Shown in pieces: positions 8,863 through 16,238 of a stretch of 64,000 nucleotides of DNA. A program made the position numbers and the translations under genes. The DNA lies in contig NZ_PYWX01000068.1 of the NCBI RefSeq assembly GCF_003031675.1, forward strand, positions 1-64,000, in the 5' to 3' direction. Under the pieces are notes generated by a model, which ran no database searches, was not told where the DNA came from, and saw only the letters and a program-made list of their open reading frames with translations. Position 1 is the first letter of the stretch. Every line of letters begins with the position of its first letter. The stretch comes from Pseudomonas palleroniana (lineage in GTDB: Bacteria; Pseudomonadota; Gammaproteobacteria; Pseudomonadales; Pseudomonadaceae).

Positions 8863-9150
8863 TTATTTAGTTGGACTCACTATCTCACCAACACGTTGAT
8901 AGACTTTCTTTGTTATTTCTTCGGTGGAGTGTCCAAGCAGCCTGCTAGCGTGCGCCAGCTCAATCTCGCTGGCTGCTTTCGGGCGAATGTCCTTGAACTG
9001 AAACTGGCGAATCAGCACTGCCAAAAAAGAGCCTCCGTCAGCGGCGGCTTTAATCGCGGCCTTCTCGCGGGCATGGTCCCAACGATTGCGCAGCATCTGC
9101 TGGCTCATCCTAAGGCCGGATGTGTTGGGGATCGCAATTCGCACAACGTC
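8863..9150 (-). pseudogene. C-terminal remnant of a phage tyrosine integrase
   Basis: The last roughly 90 residues of a tyrosine recombinase: DIRPKAASE (box II Arg region), then ASRLLGHSTEEITKKVYQR (LLGHS followed by the catalytic Tyr) and the terminal VSPTK common in Pseudomonas prophage integrases. The N-terminal DNA-binding domain and the first catalytic Arg region are absent. Reading upstream, homology stops near 9150 and gives way to gpD sequence on the other strand, so a deletion has joined the two ends of a prophage. It cannot be active as a recombinase. Confidence 0.8.
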
Positions 9151-9462
9151 GTGTCGACCAAGCACCAGAATAAAAAGGACGGCAAGTTAAGTGTGGTCAC
9201 CATCGACAATTGTGACGCCCCGGACGGCTTGCCAGCGGTGCACACTTATCGGCACATCTACCCGAACAAGACCGCTGCTGAATCAGCAGCCAAAGCACGT
9301 TTAGCGGCGTTTAATCGCTCGACCGCCGACGTGCGTCTGGAGATGCCCGGCCGGACAGACATCTTTGCCGAGCGGTCAATCAACGCCCAGGGGTTCAAGG
9401 TCGGCCTCGATGGTGAGTACCTAGTGGACTCGGTCGAGCGGGCGTTTTTGTATCTGCGCTGA
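9151..9462 (+). pseudogene. C-terminal remnant of phage late-control / tail protein gpD
   Basis: About 100 residues resembling the end of the P2-type gpD (phage late control D, tail tip): KDGKLSVVTIDNC, YPNKTAAESAAKARLAAFNR, RPGRTDIFAER-like text and the ending GEYLVDSVERAFLYLR. The N-terminal body is missing. The open frame continues left to 8836, but that extension is antisense to the integrase fragment and is not gpD. The gene runs directly into the endolysin remnant, keeping the prophage gene order gpD-lysis. Confidence 0.75.
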
Positions 9463-9947
9463 ACGCCGCAATGGCGCATCGACAGATCAATACACCGAAA
9501 CGCCAGGCTGCTTTCCTGGCGCAGCTTGGTCACGAGTCGGGTCAGCTGCAGTACGTCCGCGAGCTGGGCGGAGATCGATACCTGAGCAAATACGATACCG
9601 GCAATCTGGCTGCCAAGCTTGGTAATACCCCAGGTGCAGATGGTGGTGGTCAACGCTATCGCGGCCGAGGATTGATCTAGGTTACCGGGCACGATAACTA
9701 CCTGCGCTGCAGCCTGGCACTGTTCGGCGATGAGCGATTACTGCGCACCCCCGATCTGCTCGAACAGCCGCAATGGGCGGCAGAGTCGGCTGCTTGGTTC
9801 TGGTCTGTAAACGGGCTAAATGCACTCGCGGATCAGGACCAGTTCGACACCATCGCTCGCCGGATCAATGGCGGCCTTAATGGCCTGGATGACCGGTTGC
9901 AATTGTGGACCAGGGCGAGGGCGGTTTTATGCGTCTCTTCGATCTGA
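9463..9947 (+). pseudogene. Phage endolysin (glycoside hydrolase family 19), truncated and with an amber stop
   Basis: The frame reads NAAMAHRQINTP, then QAAFLAQLGHESGQLQYV, which contains the catalytic Glu of GH19 chitinase-type endolysins, and RYRGRGLI. It is interrupted by TAG at 9678-9680 where the family has Gln (GRGLIQ). After the stop the same frame continues VTGHDNYLRCSLALFG and AWFWSVNGLN up to TGA 9945-9947. The usual first 25-30 residues are missing because the frame begins right at the gpD stop. Two independent lesions indicate a dead gene. An internal ATG (9471) is all that remains for initiation. Confidence 0.8.
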
Positions 9948-10492
9948 TCCCTGCGCAGTTCCGTATCGCCGCTATCAACTTGCTGTTAGTGGTGGTAGTC
10001 ACAGGATCTGCAGTATTGGCCTGGACTGCTCAGGACTGGCATTATGGCCGCGTGCTAGAGCGGCAAGCCCGGCTGCAGGCGGACACACTGAACGAAATAT
10101 CCCAAGCGTCTGCTGCTCTGCAACGTACCGAGCAGGACAAGCGACTTGCCCTGGAGCTCCGCCTGAAGAACAAAGACGAAACGCACTACAAGGAATTGGC
10201 CGATGAGCAATCCAAGCAGGCTCGCCTGCGTAATCGCCTGGCTACTGCTGATCTGCGGCTGTCAGTCGTACTCGCCGCCACCGAAACCACCGGCAGCAGT
10301 GCAATGCCAACCACCACCGCCACCGGGCGCGTGCTTCATGGCACCACAAGAGCCCAACTTGACCCAGTGCATGCTCAACGAATTATCGGAATCACCGATG
10401 CCGGCGACCAAGGATTGATTGCGCTTAAAGCTTGCCAAGCTTATGTTATCGACGATAACTCTCTAGGATCACCAATGATTACTTTAGTTTAG
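9929..10492 (+). CDS. Phage lysis i-spanin (Rz)
   Basis: A 187-residue inner-membrane spanin from ATG 9929. One N-terminal transmembrane helix (AAINLLLVVVVTGSAVLAW) is followed by a long periplasmic coiled coil (RQARLQADTLNEISQASAAL, then RTEQDKRLALELRLKNKDE). It links the inner membrane to Rz1 and fuses the membranes at lysis. The last residues (after LIALKACQAY) look unlike typical Rz ends and the frame stops inside the convergent neighbour, so the tail may be a recombination junction. It overlaps the end of the endolysin remnant. Unlike the endolysin, it has no visible lesion in the coiled coil. Confidence 0.8.
   Translation: MRLFDLIPAQFRIAAINLLLVVVVTGSAVLAWTAQDWHYGRVLERQARLQADTLNEISQASAALQRTEQDKRLALELRLKNKDETHYKELADEQSKQARLRNRLATADLRLSVVLAATETTGSSAMPTTTATGRVLHGTTRAQLDPVHAQRIIGITDAGDQGLIALKACQAYVIDDNSLGSPMITLV
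10203..10418 (+). CDS. Phage lysis o-spanin lipoprotein (Rz1), nested in Rz
   Basis: A 71-residue protein entirely inside the Rz gene in another frame, the classical embedded Rz/Rz1 arrangement. It has a short basic N-terminus, the hydrophobic AWLLLICGC lipobox giving a lipidated Cys, then a proline-rich linker (PPPKPP, PPPPPGA), typical of outer-membrane o-spanins. The start ATG is at 10203. Presence of the nested gene supports the Rz call. Confidence 0.8.
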   Translation: MSNPSRLACVIAWLLLICGCQSYSPPPKPPAAVQCQPPPPPGACFMAPQEPNLTQCMLNELSESPMPATKD

Positions 10493-11015
10493 GACTAAGC
10501 TTAATAGGGTTTTTTATATGAGATCTGGTGGTTTGTTCTATTAGCGTGTCTTTTCCAAGAGCGAGCGCGCAATTAGCAAGGGTGAGTGAAAGTATCATTA
10601 CTATTAATGTCGCGATTTGCTGGCTGTTGATTGTAATAATATCTGTGGTCAGCCCTAATACTAGAACTCCAAGTGCTGCACCTAAACCAGTTCTGGTGAT
10701 GGTAAGAAGTCCGGTCCCTACTTCTGCAATGTTTTTATGAATAAAGTTGAAGGTGTCAATACTTTTGTCAGAGCTAAACCGTATTCCGTGCTTAATGATG
10801 AAAGCTAGGACATAAGGGGCGATAAGATAAGTTGAATATTGAATGAGCGGGCCGATTGCTAGCAGTCCCTCTACAATTTCATTAACATCTTTTTCGGTAG
10901 AGCTAAATAACACTGTCGGTACAGTTCCCAATAGAGAGGCTAAAATAAACTCACTTGGAAGTTTTCTTATTAACGCAATCGTGTCCCTTTTGAAATTGCT
11001 GGGTTTTTTGTTCAT
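10479..11015 (-). CDS. Unrecognised multi-pass membrane protein in AT-rich DNA
   Basis: 178 residues from ATG 11015, which has GAGGA 8 bases upstream; the TTG two codons earlier is less likely. About four hydrophobic segments: FILASLLGTVPTVLF, an IGPLIQYSTYLIAPYVLAFII region, LGAALGVLVLGL and IATLIVMILSLTLANCALAL. The ends are basic. Base composition is distinctly AT-rich compared with the phage genes next to it. It converges on and overlaps the Rz tail by 14 bases. I cannot name a family. The position suggests cargo (a moron or exclusion-type membrane protein) carried by the prophage, which is inference. Confidence 0.55.
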   Translation of the reverse strand: MNKKPSNFKRDTIALIRKLPSEFILASLLGTVPTVLFSSTEKDVNEIVEGLLAIGPLIQYSTYLIAPYVLAFIIKHGIRFSSDKSIDTFNFIHKNIAEVGTGLLTITRTGLGAALGVLVLGLTTDIITINSQQIATLIVMILSLTLANCALALGKDTLIEQTTRSHIKNPIKLSPKLK

Positions 11016-11173
11016 TGGCAAATCCTCTAGGGCGCACGATGAATTGATTCTTTAAAAAAGAATGAGCCGGATGAATGCGTCAACATTCATATCGGCTTGC
11101 CGAACCCGCAGACCAATCCTGCAAGCCCGGCCGTGGTCCCTGTCTTGTGCACAAAGCACGGCGAGCCTAGCAC

Positions 11174-11189
11174 CTGTTCATTCATACAG
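11174..11189. promoter_or_regulatory. LexA (SOS) box
   Basis: CTGT (11174-11177), 8 bases, ACAG (11186-11189): exact match to the CTGT-N8-ACAG LexA operator. It lies 17 bases before the ATG of the methylase stub, the position expected for an SOS-controlled phage gene. Confidence 0.65.
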
Positions 11190-11205
11190 TAAAGGTCTTG
11201 CACTC

Positions 11206-11310
11206 ATGTTTATACCTATCATCCCTTGGATGGGCGGCAAACGCCGCCTTTTGCTCCGCCGTTCGTCCAGCGCCCGGCACTCGCTACAACCTGCCGACTC
11301 CCATCTTTAA
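11206..11310 (+). pseudogene. N-terminal stub of a phage DNA adenine methylase
   Basis: ATG 11206 reads MFIPIIPWMGGKRR, the beginning of Dam-type phage methyltransferases (PWxGGKxR, the first AdoMet-binding loop). The frame then turns into unrelated basic sequence and stops after 34 codons. The rest of the enzyme is absent. It sits just after a LexA box. The match is short, so the call is tentative. Confidence 0.4.
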
Positions 11311-11346
11311 GCGCGGATATCCTGTGCGTTAGAACGGAGAGCCAGC

Positions 11347-11508
11347 ATGGAAATCAACGAGAACGCCCCGGACAATCAGACAGGGCACGATTCGAAGCGC
11401 GATGAGGATGGTATTCCATTGCCTCCAGACGATGACGCGCCTCTTGAAGAGGACATGTCGGATGTAGACGCTGCTGATTCAGTGGCGAGCGAGCATCCCG
11501 ACAACTGA
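11347..11508 (+). CDS. Small acidic protein
   Basis: A 53-residue frame, MEINENAPDNQ to ASEHPDN, rich in Asp and Glu (PPDDDAPLEEDMSDVDAAD) and without hydrophobic segments. A good GGAGA ribosome site precedes ATG 11347 and a rho-independent terminator follows 18 bases after the stop, so it forms a neat single-gene unit. Function unknown. The acidic, disordered character could suit a DNA-mimic or nucleoid-interacting role, but nothing shows that. Confidence 0.55.
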   Translation: MEINENAPDNQTGHDSKRDEDGIPLPPDDDAPLEEDMSDVDAADSVASEHPDN

Positions 11509-11525
11509 GAATTCGTAATGCATCG

Positions 11526-11550
11526 AACCCGGCCACCGCGCCGGGTTTTT
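11526..11550 (+). terminator. Rho-independent terminator
   Basis: AACCCGGC / GCCGGGTT arms with a short loop, ending in a run of five T. It follows the small acidic ORF. Confidence 0.8.
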
Positions 11551-11612
11551 AATGTCTCGGATCTACCTGTAGTCAGGACAGCCCTAGGCAGGGCTGGAAC
11601 GCTTGCGTGCGA

Positions 11613-11951
11613 CTATTCGAACCTCGCCTTTTCTATATCACCATGCTTGCTCTGTAGGTAAATCGTATAGGGCAAGAGGAGGGTGTCGGCAATTCCAGAC
11701 AGCCCCATATCCAGCGCAATTAATGACGCAGATGGGTATCCGTCAAAGCCGGTGCTCCGGCGTGGCGCCGCATCGAGTGTGCAGTAATCAAAAACGGCAC
11801 CGCTATAAATTCTCGGCACCGAAGCGCAGTGAGATTTCCAACGAGCAAGCTTATTGCTCGCGACCATGTCGTCTCGGAAAGTGGTGTTGACGGTTCCACA
11901 GCCTGTAGCGGATAGCGCTGCTATAAGCACTAAAGCTTTTTTGAGATCCAT
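11613..11951 (-). CDS. YceK/YidQ-type lipoprotein
   Basis: A 112-residue lipoprotein with signal MDLKKALVLIAALSATGC (lipobox SATGC). The mature part has the family features: Tyr-Ser-Gly (IYSGAVFDYC), an invariant-looking Asp/Pro-rich middle, and LIALDMGLSGIADTLLLPYTIY, the LPxD/ADTxLLPYT core of the DUF1375 (YceK) family. It is likely anchored to an outer or inner membrane leaflet. Role unknown; E. coli YceK is linked to membrane integrity. It is transcribed away from hsp20. Confidence 0.75.
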   Translation of the reverse strand: MDLKKALVLIAALSATGCGTVNTTFRDDMVASNKLARWKSHCASVPRIYSGAVFDYCTLDAAPRRSTGFDGYPSASLIALDMGLSGIADTLLLPYTIYLQSKHGDIEKARFE

Positions 11952-12028
11952 CAGATTGGCTCCTTGCCAGAAAATTTTGAGCTTAACCGAACCTTGCTGG
12001 CGCGAATGTAAAAAATTTTTTCAGCCCT

Positions 12029-12123
12029 CTTGAAATCCTTTTCCGCGCACATAAATTTTCAGCACGCGACGCCGAATGCGGGTCGCGCACTTAATCACTT
12101 GGATTTAATCAGGAGATTTCGAG
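12029..12123 (+). promoter_or_regulatory. Heat-shock promoter and possible RNA thermometer of hsp20
   Basis: CTTGAAA at 12029-12035 matches the RpoH -35 element; a weak -10-like GCACATAAA follows after 11-12 bases. The leader contains a GC hairpin (GCGACGCC... GGGTCGC, about 12066-12086). Then comes a U-rich stretch CTTGGATTTAATC just before the AGGAG ribosome site. This layout resembles ROSE-type thermometers that control Pseudomonas small heat-shock genes. Structure not computed. Confidence 0.45.
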
Positions 12124-12582
12124 ATGGCTACTACCCTTTCGCTGGCCCCTTTGTTCCGTCAATCCGTGGGCTTCGATCGCTTCAATGACCTGTTTGAGTC
12201 GGCGCTGCGCAGCGAGGCTCCAAACACCTATCCGCCTCACAACGTGGAAAAGCACGGTGACGACGAATATCGCATTGTCATTGCCGTAGCCGGACTCACT
12301 GAAGCGGATCTGGATATCCAGGTCGAGAAGGGCGTCTTGACAGTCGTGGGTGACAAGCGTGAAACCGACAAAGAAGTCACCTATCTGCACCAGGGCATCG
12401 CGCAACGGGCATTCCGGTTGTCGTTCCGCCTGGCAGATCACATTGAGGTGCGTGGCGCTTCGATGAACAACGGACTGTTAAGCATCGACTTGCTGCGTGT
12501 GGTGCCTGAAGAGGCCAAGCCTAAACGCATCACGATCGGTGGCGGGAAAGAACCCGAACTACGTCAGGTAAGCTTGCAGTAA
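12124..12582 (+). CDS. Small heat-shock protein Hsp20 (IbpA-type)
   Basis: 152 residues with a central alpha-crystallin domain (about 36-130). It starts FDRFNDLFESAL as in IbpA. The domain shows YRIVIAVAGLTEADLDIQVEKG and GVLTVVGDK, then QRAFRLSFRLADHIEVRGASMNNGLLSIDL, the A-x-x-x-n-G-L-L motif. The short C-terminal extension has KRITIG, the I-x-I anchor used for oligomerisation. It is an ATP-independent holdase that keeps unfolding proteins soluble and works with DnaK and ClpB. Single-gene unit with its own heat-type leader and a strong terminator. Confidence 0.92.
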   Translation: MATTLSLAPLFRQSVGFDRFNDLFESALRSEAPNTYPPHNVEKHGDDEYRIVIAVAGLTEADLDIQVEKGVLTVVGDKRETDKEVTYLHQGIAQRAFRLSFRLADHIEVRGASMNNGLLSIDLLRVVPEEAKPKRITIGGGKEPELRQVSLQ

Positions 12583-12595
12583 GTCAGTAGTAATA

Positions 12596-12624
12596 AAAAG
12601 GCGCTCTCAGGAGCGCCTTTTTTT
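12596..12624 (+). terminator. Terminator of hsp20
   Basis: AAAAAGGCGCTC / GAGCGCC hairpin with a 4-base loop and seven T, directly after hsp20. Confidence 0.9.
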
Positions 12625-12666
12625 GCTCCGGCGTAACGACGATGCGCTGACCACGTCGACCGCGTA

Positions 12667-13875
12667 TCACGCCAGGCTTTGTACGCTGGCCGCCCGATTG
12701 ATGCGTTCATTGACAAGCAGCGCAACACCACTCAGCACAATGAAGCTGATCGCCAACGTCATCTGCAGGTCAAACGGGCTGAGGTTGACCAGGGCGCTGA
12801 TCAAGCCGCCGCCGATGAAAATAATCGTATTACCCGCCGACGCCGAGGCCCCGGCGTTGTCCGGGAACAGCTCCATCGCTCTGGAGGTGGCGGCGGGGCG
12901 GGTGATGGTCGTGCCTGCGGTGCAGATCATCATGGGCACCAGTACTGTCAGGGGCGCTAGGCCATAGAGGTTGGCCAACAGCAGCATCGTCAGCCCCGCA
13001 AGGAATATCAGGCACAAGCCCGTGCTGATTTGCGTGGCCGATTCCATGCGCTTACTCAGTACGCCGGCGAGCGTGCCGCCCATGACGTAGGCCGCGCCGT
13101 AGAGCAGCAGCATCAGCGAGAATTCGTAGTTGCTCATGTGCAACTGTTCAAGGAACACCAGGGGCGAGACCACGATGAACGAGAAGTGGCAGGCAAATAC
13201 GATGGCGCAGATCAACCAGTACGCAATGAAATTGAAGTGACGGCACAGCTGCCGGTAAGTTTTGAAGATATTGAGATTCGCCCCCGCATTCACGATGGGC
13301 GGGTTACGCAGTGACAGACTGGCTTTCACAAACACCACGATGGCAATGGCGGCGAACACGTAGAAGCTGCCCTGCCAGTCCAGCCACTGTTGCAGCACGC
13401 TGCCCACCAGCGGCGAGATCGAAATGAAAATCCCGCTGGCCGTCACCATCAGGATGCGCAAGCGGTCGCGCTCCTTACCCACAAACAGGTCTTGCACCAA
13501 GGCCTGGGACAACACAAAACAGCCGCAACCTACCGCCTGAACCACACGAAATATCAGGAAGGCTGCATAGTCCGTCGCCCAGACGCAGCCCAAGGCGCCC
13601 ACAACCGAAACGGCCATTCCGCCCAGCAACAGAGTCTTGCGACCGAGTGCGTCAGACAGCGGGCCGATCAGCAATTGCGAGAGGGAGATGCCGATCGCAA
13701 ATACACTGACAGACAATGCTATGTCTGAGGGCGTGGTGTTGAAGTGCGTTGACAGTGCCGGGAACGAAGGCAGGAGCACGTCGATCGGGAATACGCCCAG
13801 CATGACCATGGTCATGAGGAGCACCACGGCGGCAACTTTGCTGGCCCGGTTCGAGGGATCCGTTGTCTCAGACAT
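12667..13875 (-). CDS. MFS drug-resistance transporter, Bcr/CflA type
   Basis: A 402-residue 12-helix major facilitator. The loop 2-3 motif is GPLSDALGRKTLLLGG. The first helix reads DVLLPSFPALSTHF, close to the DxYLPAxP pattern of the Bcr/CflA subfamily, whose members export bicyclomycin, sulphonamides or chloramphenicol by proton antiport. The start is ATG 13875; an upstream TTG would add one residue. Substrate not inferable. Single gene, convergent with hsp20. C-terminus ends LVNERINRAASVQSLA. Confidence 0.8.
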   Translation of the reverse strand: MSETTDPSNRASKVAAVVLLMTMVMLGVFPIDVLLPSFPALSTHFNTTPSDIALSVSVFAIGISLSQLLIGPLSDALGRKTLLLGGMAVSVVGALGCVWATDYAAFLIFRVVQAVGCGCFVLSQALVQDLFVGKERDRLRILMVTASGIFISISPLVGSVLQQWLDWQGSFYVFAAIAIVVFVKASLSLRNPPIVNAGANLNIFKTYRQLCRHFNFIAYWLICAIVFACHFSFIVVSPLVFLEQLHMSNYEFSLMLLLYGAAYVMGGTLAGVLSKRMESATQISTGLCLIFLAGLTMLLLANLYGLAPLTVLVPMMICTAGTTITRPAATSRAMELFPDNAGASASAGNTIIFIGGGLISALVNLSPFDLQMTLAISFIVLSGVALLVNERINRAASVQSLA

Positions 13876-14128
13876 CAATCAGTCCCGCCATGCTGAACCA
13901 TTCCCTGTGTGCTGGCTGAAAAAAACAGTGCGTTTCATCGCGTGGAGTGTCGTCTCAATGCGACAGTCGCAGCTTAGTCAGAGGTACAGCGTTATCAAGA
14001 TGCCGCAAAAGCCTTGAGTTTCTCAAGAGTGCCAAGGTGTATTCCTGTATCTGCCCATAGCTGTACGGAGCGCCAGGGGCGAGAACCCTCTACTGTCGCA
14101 GGCATAACAACCGCCAGGATGCCGCGCC

Positions 14129-14737
14129 ATGTTCATGTCTACCAGCCTGCTGTCTGCCTTCGTGCTGTTCGCTTTCGTGTCCTCGATCACCCCGGGCCCC
14201 AACAACACCATGTTGCTGGCGTCGGGGGTGAACTTCGGGTTTCGCCGTTCGATGCCCCATGCCTTGGGGATCAGCATCGGCTTCATGGTGCTGGTGATTT
14301 CGGTCGGGCTGGGCCTGGGCGAGGTGTTCAAGCTGTTTCCGTGGGCCTACACGGTGTTGCGCTATGTGGGCGCAACCTACTTGCTGTATCTGGCGTGGAA
14401 GATTGCGACTTCCGCGGGGATGTCCGACAGCTGTGATGAGCAGGGCAAGCCCATGACGTTCCTGGCGGCAGCGGCGTTTCAATGGGTCAACCCCAAGGCA
14501 TGGATCATGGCGTTGGGCGCGATCACCACCTATACGCCGGCCGAGGGTTATATCACCAACGTGCTGGTGATCGCCCTGGTGTTTGCCGTGGTCAACTTGC
14601 CCAGCGTGTGTGTCTGGGTGGGCTGTGGCAGCGGCTTGCGCAATGTGTTGCGCGAGCCGCGCTGGTTGCGGTTGTTCAACGGGTTGATGGCTGCGCTGCT
14701 GGTGGTGTCGTTGTATCCGATGCTCGCGGGCAGTTGA
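14129..14737 (+). CDS. LysE/RhtB-family amino-acid exporter
   Basis: 202 residues, six hydrophobic segments. The N-terminal family signature is ITPGPNNTMLLASGVNFGFRR; helix 4-5 has FQWVNPKAWIMALGAIT, matching the NPKaw motif of RhtB/LysE exporters of homoserine, threonine and other amino acids. Inner membrane. Two ATG codons (14129, 14135) are possible; the first is used. It stands alone. A CTTGAG-TTT-CTCAAG hairpin lies in the intergenic region upstream. Confidence 0.88.
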   Translation: MFMSTSLLSAFVLFAFVSSITPGPNNTMLLASGVNFGFRRSMPHALGISIGFMVLVISVGLGLGEVFKLFPWAYTVLRYVGATYLLYLAWKIATSAGMSDSCDEQGKPMTFLAAAAFQWVNPKAWIMALGAITTYTPAEGYITNVLVIALVFAVVNLPSVCVWVGCGSGLRNVLREPRWLRLFNGLMAALLVVSLYPMLAGS

Positions 14738-14743
14738 TCGGCT

Positions 14744-14827
14744 TTAAACCGGGGATATGGTCGCCAGCATGCCGATGCCGATGGTCAGCACCAGAAAGCC
14801 GAACAGGAAAAGTGCCATCTTGGTCAT
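14744..14827 (-). CDS. 27-residue single-helix membrane peptide
   Basis: A short frame reading MTKMALFLFGFLVLTIGIGM then LATISPV. A strong GGAGG ribosome site lies 6 bases before the ATG at 14827. Nearly the whole peptide is one hydrophobic helix with a positive N-terminus. The stop is only 7 bases from the convergent LysE gene. The perfect Shine-Dalgarno, clean hydrophobicity and placement support a translated small protein. Function unknown; many peptides of this size modulate a partner membrane protein. Confidence 0.55.
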   Translation of the reverse strand: MTKMALFLFGFLVLTIGIGMLATISPV

Positions 14828-15105
14828 AACGCCTCCGAAGGGAAGGGGATGGCAGGAACCTGCCTGCCATGCTCGACAAGGGTGTCGGGAGTGAGGCTAT
14901 TGTCCGCTCGGAGCCGATTTCGATACAGCGGCAGATGCGAAAGAAAAAACCGTATCAGATCACTCTGGGTGTGCAGCGGCGCGGGCTTGCAAAGGGGCCG
15001 TGTTTATAAAGATCAGCCCTGCATTCCACGTTTTCGCCGCTTTGACGCACCAATCCTCTAAGATGTCGCCCACAGCACTCAACAATAACAGTGGGCCGAC
15101 CCTCG

Positions 15106-16116
15106 ATGGAAAGACGCCAGTTCAGCGGTGGTATGAAAGGCAAGAACCTGCGCTACCTCAATGACTATCCCCAACAGCCGTCGCCGCTCAAGCGCGTCGG
15201 CTTTTTGTTGCTTGAACATTTCTCCCTGCCCGCATTCACTCAGGCCCTCGATACGCTGATCACCGCCAACCTGTTGCGGCCCGAGCTGTTTACGACGCGT
15301 ACCTTCGGCTTCAGCGATGCCGAGGTGATCAGCGACCTGGGCCTGGTGATCCGCCCCGATGCGCCCCTGCACGCGGCGGTATTGCTGGAGCTGGATCTAT
15401 TGGTGGTGTGTGGTGGTTTTCGCACCGAACTCAAGGCGGGCGATGAGTTGATACAATTGCTGCGTACCGCCGACGAACTCGGTATCGGCCTCGCTGGCCT
15501 GTGGAATGGCGCCTGGTTCCTCGGGCGGGCCGGGCTGTTGGACGGTTACCGCTGCGCCATTCACCCGGAACATCGCCCGGCACTGGCGGAGGTGTCCAAG
15601 GCCGCCCAGGTCACCAGCGAGCCCTACGTGATCGACCGCGACCGCCTGACGGCTTCCAGCCCATCGGGAGCCTTCCATATGGCGCTCGACTGGATCAAGG
15701 AGCTGCATGGCAAGGCGCTGGTCGAAGGGATCGAAGACATCCTGGCCTTTGAAGAGTCGCGTTATCGCCGGATCAAACCCACCGAGAACGTCTGCGTCAG
15801 CGCGCCGTTGCGCGAGGTGGTGAAACTGATGGACGCCAACCTGGAAGAACCCCTCGAACTCGACCAACTGGCTGTGTACGCCGGCCGTTCGCGGCGTCAG
15901 CTGGAGCGTTTGTTCAAGGAGCAGTTGGGCACCACGCCGCAACGCTATTACATGGAATTGCGCGTGACCGAGGCACGGCGGTTGCTGCAGCACACCGAGT
16001 TGTCCCAAGTCGATGTGCTGGTTGCGTGCGGGTTTGTGTCGCCGAGCCATTTCAGCAAGTGCTACAGCGCCTACTTCGGTTATCGGCCGTCGAAAGAGAA
16101 GCGACTGGTCAAGTAG
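15106..16116 (+). CDS. GlxA-type AraC-family regulator (DJ-1/PfpI + HTH)
   Basis: 336 residues from ATG 15106 (a GTG at 15091 and an ATG at 15133 are alternatives). Residues about 20-200 form a class I glutamine amidotransferase-like DJ-1/PfpI domain (VGFLLLEHFSLPAF, LLVVCGGFRTE, GLWNGAWFLGRAGLLDG). The usual nucleophile Cys of the elbow is replaced in GLWNGAW, as in other non-catalytic sensor domains. The last 100 residues are an AraC helix-turn-helix pair (LDQLAVYAGRSRRQLERLFK; VLVACGFVSPSHFSKCYSAYFG). It lies convergent with the hydroxyproline operon. GlxA-type regulators in Pseudomonas often control amine and amino-acid catabolism, so control of this operon is plausible. Confidence 0.8.
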   Translation: MERRQFSGGMKGKNLRYLNDYPQQPSPLKRVGFLLLEHFSLPAFTQALDTLITANLLRPELFTTRTFGFSDAEVISDLGLVIRPDAPLHAAVLLELDLLVVCGGFRTELKAGDELIQLLRTADELGIGLAGLWNGAWFLGRAGLLDGYRCAIHPEHRPALAEVSKAAQVTSEPYVIDRDRLTASSPSGAFHMALDWIKELHGKALVEGIEDILAFEESRYRRIKPTENVCVSAPLREVVKLMDANLEEPLELDQLAVYAGRSRRQLERLFKEQLGTTPQRYYMELRVTEARRLLQHTELSQVDVLVACGFVSPSHFSKCYSAYFGYRPSKEKRLVK

Positions 16117-16146
16117 CCCGCGCCAACGCCGCCCAGTGTGGGAGAT

Positions 16147-16236
16147 GTCGAGCTTTAGCGAGGCTTCGATAGGGGCGGCACAATCGATAGAGACGTCACC
16201 TGACACACCGCCTTCGCAGTCTCGCTGAAGCTCGAC
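16147..16236. terminator. Long-range inverted repeat between convergent genes
   Basis: GTCGAGCTTTAGCGAG (16147-16162) pairs with CTCGCTGAAGCTCGAC (16221-16236) with one wobble. It ends two bases before the last codon of the dehydrogenase gene and may act as a bidirectional terminator or REP-like element. Confidence 0.5.
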
Positions 16237-16238
16237 TT

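Noticed and set aside
8836..9150. Upstream part of the plus-strand frame leading into gpD
   Set aside because: It is antisense to the integrase fragment and has no gpD similarity.
8863..9150. Working integrase
   Set aside because: Only the C-terminal third remains; the first catalytic Arg region is absent.
6803..11550. att-site duplication of the tRNA-Cys 3' end
   Set aside because: I looked for a second copy of the T-arm/acceptor sequence downstream to 12 kb and did not see one.
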